A stretch of 6,060 bases of DNA from Rubripirellula sp. (GCA_029287555.1 JARFQX010000192.1:1-6060), one strand, 5' to 3'; numbered from the stretch's first letter, positions 1 to 6,060 are shown. Made by a program: numbers and translations. Notes: a model not told the origin generated them from the sequence alone.

Positions 1-83
1 ACTATTCTATTGTCCAGCGCGGATTCGTCAATCAATGGAATGGGAGCGACGAGAAGCGAGTCGCGAGACCCGAGAAAGCCTGA
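1..83 (+). CDS. possible C-terminal tail of an unidentified upstream gene (5' partial)
   Basis: Reading from base 3, 26 codons run without a stop to TGA at 81-83, and the frame is open to the left edge. The visible peptide starts YSIVQRGFVNQW and ends RVARPEKA. Codon choice (GTC, CAG, CGC, TTC, GAG, GCC) resembles the real genes of the window. It is too short to assign to a family, and an open frame of this length can occur by chance at this GC content. If it is real, its last twelve or so codons lie in the GAG-phased heptads at 44-78. That would mirror avtA, whose stop codon lies in the left arm of the second heptamer element. The other two forward frames stay open through the heptamer array, which makes them poor candidates for a normal gene end. 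Confidence 0.3.
   Translation, partial: YSIVQRGFVNQWNGSDEKRVARPEKA
44..78. repeat. degenerate GAG-phased heptads, left arm of the first heptamer element
   Basis: Five consecutive 7-base units all start with GAG: GAGCGAC, GAGAAGC, GAGTCGC, GAGACCC and GAGAAAG, at 44, 51, 58, 65 and 72. The tetrad CGAG recurs at exact 7-base spacing at 50, 57, 64 and 71. It is the reverse complement of the CTCG core of the array at 93-344. Pairing CGAG 71-74 with CTCG 93-96 leaves an 18-base loop (75-92) and keeps the next three CGAG/CTCG pairs in register. The three bases between cores pair only in part, so a folded form would be a ladder of 4-bp stems and small internal loops. Confidence 0.55.
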
Positions 84-92
84 TCAATCCCA

Positions 93-344
93 CTCGCCAC
101 TCGCCTCTCGCCTCTCGCCTCTCGCCACTCGCCTCTCGCCACTCGCCACTCGCCACTCGCCTCTCGCCTCTCGCCACTCGCCTCTCGCCACTCGACTCTC
201 GCCTCTCGCCTCTCGCCACTCGCCTCTCGCCACTCGCCACTCGCCACTCGCCACTCGCCTCTCGCCTCTCGCCTCTCGCCACTCGCCTCTCGCCACTCGC
301 CTCTCGCCTCTCGCCTCTCGCCTCTCGCCTCTCGCCACTCGCCT
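93..344. repeat. 36-unit tandem heptamer array, CTCGCC(A/T)
   Basis: Thirty-six contiguous 7-base units fill 252 bases with no spacer and no phase slip. Every unit is CTCGCC followed by A or T, except unit 15 (191-197), which is CTCGACT. Fifteen units end in A (units 1, 5, 7-9, 12, 14, 18, 20-23, 27, 29, 35) and the others end in T. The array decays at its right edge into CTCGATT (345-351). No stop codon can be formed from these units in any of the six frames, so several long frames with SPLATRL- or GEWREAR-like 7-residue repeats are artefacts of the DNA repeat. Heptameric short tandem repeats (STRR) are known from filamentous cyanobacteria. Whether this is the same kind of element is inference. 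The array ends 68 bases before the start codon of the propeller gene. Confidence 0.97.
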
Positions 345-400
345 CTCGATTCCTCGTTCGCTACGATGCGCGATCAGTGAATTCGTTGTATCACTCCGAG

Positions 401-406
401 AGGGAG
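401..406 (+). promoter_or_regulatory. ribosome binding site that fixes the GTG start of the propeller gene
   Basis: AGGGAG lies six bases upstream of GTG 413-415, a good Shine-Dalgarno match at normal spacing. A signal peptide follows this GTG directly. Together these support the GTG over the in-frame ATG at 35, which has no purine-rich site at proper spacing and would put the heptamer array into the protein. Nothing else was recognised between the array and this site (352-400), and no convincing -35/-10 pair was seen. Confidence 0.65.
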
Positions 407-412
407 ACTGCC

Positions 413-1699
413 GTGGCTAATCGTTTTTGCTTGTGCTTGCTTTCCGTTGGCTTGCTCTTACCGCCGACCTGGGCGGGAAACTGGGGCCATTGGCGCGGGG
501 ATGGAAACGGGGTCGCGACCGATGCGAACCCTCCGGTGCGGTGGAGCAGCAGCTTGAACGTCAAGTGGAAGGTGCCGATTCCCGGTTACGGATCGGGCTC
601 GCCGGTGGTTTGGGAGGACCGCGTGTTCGTGGTATCTGGTGTTCCAGTCGGCGATGGATCTTCGGGCCGCGCCCGAAGACGCTCTCGGGCCAGTCAGCAG
701 CAACCACTCGAATTCACACTGTACTGTTTCGATCGTGCCACGGGCGGGCTGCAGTGGAAGCGTGTCGCGACCGTTGCAACCCCACACGAGGGTACGCACG
801 ACACCAACAACTTCGCCGCGGCTTCGCCTTGCACCGATGGCCAACATGTCTACGCCCATTTCGGTTCCCGCGGGTTGTACTGCTATACGCTCGATGGTGC
901 GTTAGTTTGGAAGCGAGACGACTTCGGCAAGATGCAAACGCGGAACACTTTCGGCGAGGGGAGTTCGCCAACGATCGAAGGCGAAAAGATCCTGGTGCCA
1001 TGGGATCACGAGGGTCCTTCGGCGCTGTATGCGCTAAACAAGTTGACGGGCAAAACGATCTGGAAAGTGGAACGGGACGAACCGACCTGCTGGGCCACGC
1101 CATTGGTCGTCGAAACGGGCGCGGGTAAACAAGTGGTCATGAATGGCCAGAATTACGCACGCGGCTACGATCTCGAAACGGGGGAGGAGTTGTGGCGATG
1201 CGGCGGGCAAACCGAGCGTCCGGTCGCGTCGGCCGTTTCCGGTCAAGGGTTGATTTTTGTTGGAAGCGGGTTCCGGGGAGCGTTTCTGGGAGCCTTTCAG
1301 CCCGACCAGCGTGGCGACTTGGAGGGCAGCGAGGCGGTGGTGTGGAGCGTTGACCGCGACACGCCCGACATCGCGTCTCCGCTTCTCTCCTCCGGACGAC
1401 TCTATTATTACAAAGCCAAATCGGGTGTGATCAGCTGCGTCGATGCCAAAACGGGAAAACCCTACTTTGGACCAACTCGAGTCGAGGGGCTCGGCACGAT
1501 CTACGCATCGCCCATCGCCGCCGGCGGGCGGGTCTACTTGACCGATCGCGCCGGGACGACCGTGGTGATTCGCGACAGTGAAGACTACGAGGTCCTGGCG
1601 AGCAACTCCGTCGGTGAAACGGTCGACGCCACGCCGGCTCCGGTCGACGATGAGCTTTTCATCCGCGGCGAACAACACTTATTCTGCATCGCGGAATGA
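413..1699 (+). CDS. secreted PQQ-like beta-propeller repeat protein
   Basis: The product is 428 residues. Residues 1-21 form a signal peptide: a short N-terminus with Arg4, a Leu/Val/Cys-rich core and a likely cut after TWA (19-21), so the protein should be exported. The mature start (NWGHWRGDGNG) is typical of planctomycete propeller proteins, and the whole mature part is propeller. Blade motifs of the D-x-x-TG-x-x-x-W type occur at 107-116 (DRATGGLQWK), 159-167 (TLDGALVWK), 209-218 (NKLTGKTIWK), 253-262 (DLETGEELWR) and 344-349 (DAKTGK). The C-terminus ends in a closing strand, LFIRGEQHLFCIAE. The family resembles quinoprotein dehydrogenases and BamB in fold. I see no haem motif or quinoprotein active-site signature, so binding of PQQ is unproven and a scaffold or ligand-binding role is equally possible. 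A basic, low-complexity loop (RARRRSR) sits before the first clear blade motif. The start is GTG with AGGGAG upstream. The reading frame continues upstream without a stop through the heptamer array to ATG 35, but the signal peptide argues against that start. Family assignment is firm; substrate is unknown. Confidence 0.88.
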   Translation: MANRFCLCLLSVGLLLPPTWAGNWGHWRGDGNGVATDANPPVRWSSSLNVKWKVPIPGYGSGSPVVWEDRVFVVSGVPVGDGSSGRARRRSRASQQQPLEFTLYCFDRATGGLQWKRVATVATPHEGTHDTNNFAAASPCTDGQHVYAHFGSRGLYCYTLDGALVWKRDDFGKMQTRNTFGEGSSPTIEGEKILVPWDHEGPSALYALNKLTGKTIWKVERDEPTCWATPLVVETGAGKQVVMNGQNYARGYDLETGEELWRCGGQTERPVASAVSGQGLIFVGSGFRGAFLGAFQPDQRGDLEGSEAVVWSVDRDTPDIASPLLSSGRLYYYKAKSGVISCVDAKTGKPYFGPTRVEGLGTIYASPIAAGGRVYLTDRAGTTVVIRDSEDYEVLASNSVGETVDATPAPVDDELFIRGEQHLFCIAE

Positions 1700-1881
1700 T
1701 CCGGAGCGAAGTCGACGCATCGCAGGAAGTGAAACCTGTATAACAAATGGGGCCCGAGGAACCGGCGGTCCATCTGTCATCTCGCCTGCTTTGTTTGCCC
1801 TATCAAACGCGATCGCTGTCAAACGCGATCGCTGTCAAACGGGATCGTCCACGATCGTCGGGAGTCAACGTCGCCGAAAAC
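1700..1881. other. intergenic leader between the propeller gene and avtA
   Basis: These 182 bases separate two genes on the same strand. They contain a 16-bp tandem repeat (separate entry) and an isolated TATAAC at 1739-1744 with no well-spaced -35 partner, so no promoter is called. There is no hairpin followed by a T-run. The avtA frame is open upstream to ATG 1747, which would add 45 residues, partly encoded by the tandem repeat and without similarity to the AvtA family. Confidence 0.6.
1803..1850. repeat. 16-bp tandem repeat, three copies, containing GCGATCGC
   Basis: TCAAACGCGATCGCTG occurs perfectly at 1803-1818 and 1819-1834. A third, diverged copy is at 1835-1850 (TCAAACGGGATCGTCC). 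Each perfect copy holds the palindrome GCGATCGC (1809-1816 and 1825-1832), and a related palindrome ACGATCGT follows at 1851-1858. The octamer equals the cyanobacterial HIP1 sequence, but CGATCG words are scattered through this whole window, so compositional preference may explain it. The repeat lies 32 bases before the avtA start and could be an operator or just a local duplication. Confidence 0.85.
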
Positions 1882-3156
1882 ATGACTTGGGAACTGTCCG
1901 ATTTCGGTAAGCACCTTTGCGGCGGCAGCGGCATCGGCGAGTTGATGGATGACCTGGGTCATGCAATCGCGGCCGGCGGCGACCGGGTGCGCATGCTCGG
2001 CGGTGGCCAACCTGCTCACATCGCCGAGATGGATGCGATCTGGCGCCGTCGTCTCGGTGAGATCTGCGGTCAGCCGGGCCAACTCGAACATATGCTGGGC
2101 AACTACGAGCCTCCGACGGGGAATCCCGGCTTTCGCCAATCGATCGCCTCATTGTTTCGGCGCGAGTTCAGCTGGGACATTGGACCGGAGAATGTGGCGG
2201 TCACGATTGGAGGTCAAACGGCTTTCTTTTTCCTGTTCAATGCCCTGGCGGGACATCATCCCGACGGTCGCCATAAGAAGATCCTACTGCCGCTTGTTCC
2301 CGAGTACATCGGCTACGCGAATCAGTCTTTGGGGAGTGAGATTTTCGCTGCGATCCAACCGAGGATCGAACGGATCGGTGATCACGATTTCAAGTACCAC
2401 GTCGATTTCGATGCGCTCGAGGTCAGTGATGAGATCGCCGCAATCAGCGTTTCCCGTCCGACCAACCCCACCGGCAACGTGTTGACCGATGACGAGATCT
2501 CTCACCTCGCGGCGCTGTCTCGACAGCACGATGTGCCGTTAATTATCGACAATGCCTACGGTGCGCCATTTCCCAATGCGATCTACACCGAGGCGACTCC
2601 CTTCTGGGATGAGCACACGATCCTGACGTTGAGCTTGTCCAAGTTGGGTTTGCCTGGAACGCGGACCGGGATCGTGATCGCTCGTCCAAGTGTGATCGAG
2701 GCGCTCGGCTCGATGACGTCCATCGTTGGATTGGCCAATACGAACATCGGACAGGCCATCGTCAAGCCGCTGATCGACAGCGGTGAGATCCTGAGGCTCA
2801 GCAACGAGGTCGTCCAGCCCTACTACCGCGCCAAGTCGCAACAGGCGAGAGAGTGGGTGGACGAGTACTTCGACGATGAGCTGCCCTATCGAGTTCACGT
2901 CAGCGAAGGCGCCTTCTTCCTTTGGTTGTGGTTCGAGGGAATGCCGATCACCTCACGACAACTCTACCAACGGCTCAAGGAACGAGACGTCTTGGTGGTG
3001 CCAGGCAACTACTTCTTCTATGGACTGGAGGACGAATCGTGGCGGCACCGCGATGAGTGTTTGCGAGTCAGTTTCTCGATGCCGGAAGCGGTGGTCCGAG
3101 ACGGGATCCGCGTGATCGCCGAGGAAGTGGGGAGAAGTTGGAAGAGTGAAGAGTGA
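1882..3156 (+). CDS. avtA: valine-pyruvate aminotransferase
   Basis: The product is 424 residues, close to E. coli AvtA (about 417), and it aligns with that enzyme as I remember it along the full length. It is a cytosolic, PLP-dependent fold type I aminotransferase that moves the amino group between valine/2-oxoisovalerate and alanine/pyruvate, linking branched-chain amino acid and alanine metabolism. Visible family signatures are MLGGGQPAHI near residue 35, LVPEYIGYANQSL, and SRPTNPTGN with Asn195. Asp223 and Tyr226 lie in IDNAYG, for the pyridine nitrogen and O3' of PLP. Lys254 in LSLSKLGLPGTRTG is the Schiff-base lysine, with Arg261 for the phosphate. Arg395 in CLRVSF is the expected substrate-carboxylate arginine. 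ATG 1882 is chosen because MTWELSDFGKHLCGGSGI matches the family N-terminus. Its ribosome site is poor (GGAG ends 17 bases upstream). The conserved C-terminus ends at GRSW, and the last codons (KSEE, stop) are made of heptamer repeat sequence shared with the following element. Key catalytic residues all appear intact. Confidence 0.93.
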   Translation: MTWELSDFGKHLCGGSGIGELMDDLGHAIAAGGDRVRMLGGGQPAHIAEMDAIWRRRLGEICGQPGQLEHMLGNYEPPTGNPGFRQSIASLFRREFSWDIGPENVAVTIGGQTAFFFLFNALAGHHPDGRHKKILLPLVPEYIGYANQSLGSEIFAAIQPRIERIGDHDFKYHVDFDALEVSDEIAAISVSRPTNPTGNVLTDDEISHLAALSRQHDVPLIIDNAYGAPFPNAIYTEATPFWDEHTILTLSLSKLGLPGTRTGIVIARPSVIEALGSMTSIVGLANTNIGQAIVKPLIDSGEILRLSNEVVQPYYRAKSQQAREWVDEYFDDELPYRVHVSEGAFFLWLWFEGMPITSRQLYQRLKERDVLVVPGNYFFYGLEDESWRHRDECLRVSFSMPEAVVRDGIRVIAEEVGRSWKSEE

Positions 3157-3221
3157 AGAGTGAAGTGAGAGACGGTTGTTTACCCTTCTAACTTCTAACT
3201 TCAAACTTCAAACTTCACTTC
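3134..3221. repeat. second heptamer element: imperfect inverted heptad arms at a convergent gene junction
   Basis: The left arm (3134-3168) is five heptads: GAAGTTG, three GAAGAGT and GAAGTGA. The right arm (3183-3217) is five heptads: CCCTTCT, AACTTCT and three AACTTCA, followed by a last CTTC at 3218-3221. GAAG at 3134, 3141, 3148, 3155 and 3162 can pair in one register with CTTC at 3213, 3206, 3199, 3192 and 3185. This leaves a 19-base loop (3166-3184), and the three bases between cores mostly do not pair. An alternative perfect 7-bp pairing joins GAAGTGA 3162-3168 to TCACTTC 3215-3221. The stop codon of avtA (3154-3156) is in the left arm and that of the opposite gene (3215-3217) is in the right arm. 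It could act as a two-way transcript end, but there is no T-run. Confidence 0.85.
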
Positions 3222-6060
3222 GTGTCGCCGCCGAGACGTATGGTGAACGGTTCGGTGCACGTTTGGCGATCGATGGCCAGGACGATTTGGTGCGTGCCGG
3301 CAGTGAGATTCAGCGATGCCAGGTCCCAGACGGGAGTTGGCTTGGAATCAACCCAGGCCTCGATTCCGTCGGTGGGAAACTCGATTTTGGCAATTCCCTC
3401 ATCGGGTAGCTCGACGCTAAAGCGAACAAACGAAGTCGGCGGGGTTTCCCGATGCTGCTTGAAGCGATCGAGTTCATCCAGCGGGATCGTTCCATCGACC
3501 TTGCTGGTCAGGGGCCGCCAAGTCATCGCCGGATCGTCCGACGCCGCCGTGTCGGTACTGGTGCGGTTGAGCCTGCGATTCGCTTCGTTGCTATACACCA
3601 AAGTCTCGAGAGACCGCACGATCGGCTCGGTCGATACGGTGTAGGACGGATCGCGTCCAAGCGCGGACAAGAAGGAAACGAGATCGACTAGTTCGGTTTT
3701 GGTGAGCGAATCAAGCAGGCCTTCGGGCATCAGCGACTTGCCCGGCTTTTCCTGTTCGACAGTCTCCGTTTCGACTTGCAGTTCTTTGCCGTCGGCGAGA
3801 CGAAGTCGGATGAAATCCTCATCACGTCCGGTCACGATTCCGTTGAGGACTTCTCCCTCGTCGGTCAACACGCTCAATGTTGTGTAGCCCTCCTTCAGTT
3901 TCGCGCTCGGGGCCAGCAAGGACTCCACGATGTAATCGGGCTGGGAACTGCCTCCCATGCTGATCAAGTTAGGTCCAACCAGACCACCGGCGCTGCCGAT
4001 CGCGTGGCACTGGATGCACTGCAACTGGACGCGGCGATAGATCGCTTCTCCCCGCGCCGGAGAACCATCGGTCGACGCGGCGGCGACAAGTTCATCACGC
4101 AATTGGGGCGACCATAGCCACGATGCGTTCTCGAGCCGTCCCGCTTTGCGGATCGCCGTTTCCAACGCTTCGTTCCCGCCCGAGCCGCGCACCTGCCTAA
4201 GCAAGTTGCGGGCAAGATCGGATTCGATTTGCCGTTGCTCAATCGCCTTGGCCAATAGAGCGGGAAGTTCTTTTCGATTCATCAGACTGGCGACCATTGC
4301 CGTGGCGGAGTCAGCCGTCTCGGGCTGCTCGAGGAGTTGGACGATCGATCCGACCGCAGCCCGTGGACGACGCGCCAGGATCGCCCGGGTCGCGGCAACG
4401 CGTGTGTTGGCTGCGGAGGCGCGGGACAGTTGATCCAGCTTGTCTCGGACCTTGGCGGAATCGAATGCCCCGAGTGCTTCAATCACCCGTTGTTGATCCT
4501 CGCCTTGGGAGTCATCAACCGCGTCGATCAGGACGGGCTGAAGTTGCTCGACTCGCCACACGCCGGCAATCTTGGCGAGAGTCGCGAGTTGCCGGGGATC
4601 GCGAAGCTCGCCTTGTCGGGCAATCCGCTCCAGAATCTCGCCAACGCCCTCGGGGATGGTCTTGTCGCGAAACGTCCGACTAAGCAACGGTTGCAAGCGA
4701 CCGGCGGAGAGGTTGTTTGGGTCAGCGGACAACAGGGCTCGGACGGTGCGTCCCAGCTGCGACGCGTTTCCGGCGGCTGCAATCGCCTTGACCAATGCGT
4801 CGGCCGATTCCCCACTAACGTTTCCGGTCTCCAGCAACTTGACCGCGACTTCAGCGGCCCCGTCCGTTCCGATTGCCGAGACGGCGTAGGCTAGTTGGTC
4901 CGGAGCGTCGTCCCACTTCATCGCGGTCAGCATGGAGCCCGCATCGTATGACGCGTCGAGCTTGCGAATCGATTGCCAAATTGCGAAGTCAAGGTTGTCA
5001 TCGATGTCCATTTGCGTCGCGCCGAGCACCGCGCGGAAAGGCTCCAATCCATCGTCCGCGTCGAGTTGGCCCGCGCAAAGTACCGCTTCCAACCGAACGC
5101 GTGGATCCTCGTCAAGGACGCGCCGCAACACCGCCGCTTCCAGCCCGCGCATCCTATCGGCACCCAATTCGAATCGCTGTCGCCACAGGCTGCGAATTAA
5201 TGTTCGTCGAGCGGCCGGGCGAGTTGCGTCAATCAATCGGCCGAAGTCCTCCTCGGTTGGTTGCGCCAGGACTTCGTACATCCAGTTTCTTTCCAGATTG
5301 CGGTCCGAAGCATTCTCGCCGGCCCAGCGATCGATCGCTGCTTGAGTCTCATTGGGGGCCGAAGCGGCATGCCGCCACAATTCTTGTCGAGCAAATTGCC
5401 GCACCGGCAAGGCGGGATCCTCGAGCAAATCAACCAATTCGGCTGGGGCAACCGAGGCGAAATTGGGCCACCAATCCAACTCACGCTTTGGAAATGAGAC
5501 CCTCCAGATTCGCCCGTGCGTTCGATCGCGTCGATCGTCGCGGAAATCAACCTCGCCGTGCTGAATGATGGGGTTGTACCAGTCGGCTACGTATAGGGCT
5601 CCATCCGGTCCCATCTTGGCGTCGATCGGTCGAAACGCGACGTGCTGGGTCGTGATGATCTCGGGTTGCTGACGGCTGATGTAGCCACTTCCACTCGGTT
5701 TCATCGTGAAGCGACAGACGCGGTGACTGCGAAAATCATTTGCGACCAGATCTCCGGACCACTCCGGTGGGACGTGCGTGCCGGAGAGAATCTCGAGTCC
5801 GCAGTGCTTGGGACTCCCTGGGTTCAACCCCTTGAGCCATCGCGTGGCTCCCGGGGACGTGACAAACACTGCGTCCGGAAAGGCGTAGTTGATCCCTTCA
5901 AAGTAAGCACCATCGGTCACGAACGACTCGCCGAATGGATCGAAGGTGTGCCCCCAGGGATTAATGAACCCCTTGCAAAACACCTCCAATCGACCGCTTG
6001 ATGGACGATAACGCCAGATCCCTCCGCCATCGAGATGACGCGTACCGTAGGGTGTTTCGA
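3215..6060 (-). CDS. PVC-type membrane-bound dehydrogenase-like protein with HEAT-like repeats and haem c domain (5' partial)
   Basis: The last 947 residues are visible. The N-terminus, with any signal peptide, lies beyond base 6060. Numbering from the first whole codon, residues 1 to about 187 are the C-terminal part of a sorbosone/glucose dehydrogenase-like propeller, with GTRHLDGGGIWRYRP, INPWGHTFDPFGES, MGPDGALYVADWYNP (ALYVADW at 154-160) and HGRIWRV (181-187). About 200-630 is helical HEAT-like sequence (LPVRQFARQELWRH, DPRVRLEAVLCAGQL). A single c-type haem site CIQCH is at 681-685 (bases 4004-4018). It is followed by GLVGPNL and ISMGG, and by KSLMPEGL with Met777, a likely axial ligand. 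This is the Pirellula/Verrucomicrobium haem-binding domain. A further 145 or so residues after LSALGRDPSY look beta-rich and end in a TAGTHQIVLAID segment. These proteins are thought to be exported and to pass electrons from substrate oxidation, with the substrate unknown. The TTG at 5987-5989 is internal, since conserved sequence continues upstream in frame. No frameshift was seen. Confidence 0.92.
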   Translation of the reverse strand, partial: ETPYGTRHLDGGGIWRYRPSSGRLEVFCKGFINPWGHTFDPFGESFVTDGAYFEGINYAFPDAVFVTSPGATRWLKGLNPGSPKHCGLEILSGTHVPPEWSGDLVANDFRSHRVCRFTMKPSGSGYISRQQPEIITTQHVAFRPIDAKMGPDGALYVADWYNPIIQHGEVDFRDDRRDRTHGRIWRVSFPKRELDWWPNFASVAPAELVDLLEDPALPVRQFARQELWRHAASAPNETQAAIDRWAGENASDRNLERNWMYEVLAQPTEEDFGRLIDATRPAARRTLIRSLWRQRFELGADRMRGLEAAVLRRVLDEDPRVRLEAVLCAGQLDADDGLEPFRAVLGATQMDIDDNLDFAIWQSIRKLDASYDAGSMLTAMKWDDAPDQLAYAVSAIGTDGAAEVAVKLLETGNVSGESADALVKAIAAAGNASQLGRTVRALLSADPNNLSAGRLQPLLSRTFRDKTIPEGVGEILERIARQGELRDPRQLATLAKIAGVWRVEQLQPVLIDAVDDSQGEDQQRVIEALGAFDSAKVRDKLDQLSRASAANTRVAATRAILARRPRAAVGSIVQLLEQPETADSATAMVASLMNRKELPALLAKAIEQRQIESDLARNLLRQVRGSGGNEALETAIRKAGRLENASWLWSPQLRDELVAAASTDGSPARGEAIYRRVQLQCIQCHAIGSAGGLVGPNLISMGGSSQPDYIVESLLAPSAKLKEGYTTLSVLTDEGEVLNGIVTGRDEDFIRLRLADGKELQVETETVEQEKPGKSLMPEGLLDSLTKTELVDLVSFLSALGRDPSYTVSTEPIVRSLETLVYSNEANRRLNRTSTDTAASDDPAMTWRPLTSKVDGTIPLDELDRFKQHRETPPTSFVRFSVELPDEGIAKIEFPTDGIEAWVDSKPTPVWDLASLNLTAGTHQIVLAIDRQTCTEPFTIRLGGDTK

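Noticed and set aside
93..344. CRISPR array
   Set aside because: The units are only 7 bases and directly adjacent, with no spacers and no cas genes nearby.
10..420. Overlapping long open frames on both strands with SPLATR/SPLASR or GEWREAR repeats
   Set aside because: They result from stop-free heptamers. The 7-residue periodicity follows from a 7-base DNA unit, and there are no ribosome sites or independent domains.
458..859. Open frames antisense or out of frame inside the propeller gene
   Set aside because: The propeller frame has a signal peptide and repeated blade motifs. The others have neither and look like compositional by-products.
1739..1744. TATAAC as a -10 box for avtA
   Set aside because: There is no recognisable -35 at 16-18 bases upstream. 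The best partial match (TCGACG, 1712-1717) is 21 bases away.
1747..1881. Longer avtA start at ATG 1747
   Set aside because: The added 45 residues have no AvtA-like sequence and include the translated tandem repeat. The family N-terminus begins at ATG 1882.
3134..3221. Classical intrinsic terminator between the convergent genes
   Set aside because: The stems are short and interrupted by internal loops, AT-rich cores dominate, and no T-run follows on either strand.
4337..4894. Plus-strand open frames antisense to the haem gene, such as this one and 5642-6001
   Set aside because: They are shadows of a long, well-supported minus-strand gene in GC-rich DNA. No family features or ribosome sites were seen.
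5987..5989. TTG as the start of the minus-strand haem gene
   Set aside because: The frame stays open to the window edge and encodes conserved family sequence upstream (GTRHLDGGGIWRYRP), so this codon is internal.

Overview
The window looks like a piece of a planctomycete chromosome (Pirellula/Rhodopirellula-like). Two of its three clear genes belong to families greatly expanded in that group: a secreted PQQ-type beta-propeller protein, and a giant 'membrane-bound dehydrogenase' protein with HEAT-like repeats and a C-terminal haem c domain of the Pirellula/Verrucomicrobium type. Frequent CGATCG words, moderate-to-high GC and weak or absent Shine-Dalgarno sequences fit, but the assignment is inference from gene families, not a database result.

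Layout. Bases 1-83 may hold the last 26 codons of an upstream gene. Bases 93-344 are an uninterrupted tandem array of 36 heptamers, CTCGCC(A/T), preceded by a short degenerate arm of GAG-phased heptamers (44-78) that is partly complementary to it. A secreted PQQ-like propeller gene follows (413-1699, +, GTG start with a good ribosome site). After a 182-base gap containing a 16-bp tandem repeat (1803-1850) comes avtA, valine-pyruvate aminotransferase (1882-3156, +). A second, smaller heptamer element (3134-3221) lies at the convergent junction and contains the stop codons of both avtA and the opposite gene. The rest (3215-6060, -) is the C-terminal 947 residues of the haem-containing dehydrogenase-like protein, whose N-terminus lies beyond the right edge.

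How the genes relate. The propeller protein and the haem protein are probably both exported and are typical of planctomycete periplasmic or surface inventories. AvtA is a cytosolic amino-acid aminotransferase. Nothing here shows that the three form one pathway, and avtA is not tightly coupled to the gene before it.

The most unusual content is non-coding: two loci with different heptamer sequences but the same design. In each, a left arm of about five purine-rich heptads carries a 4-base core (CGAG or GAAG). It is followed by an 18-19-base loop and then a right arm of heptads carrying the complementary core (CTCG or CTTC), whose seventh base toggles between A and T. No tRNA, rRNA, CRISPR array, transposase or intrinsic terminator with a T-run was seen.
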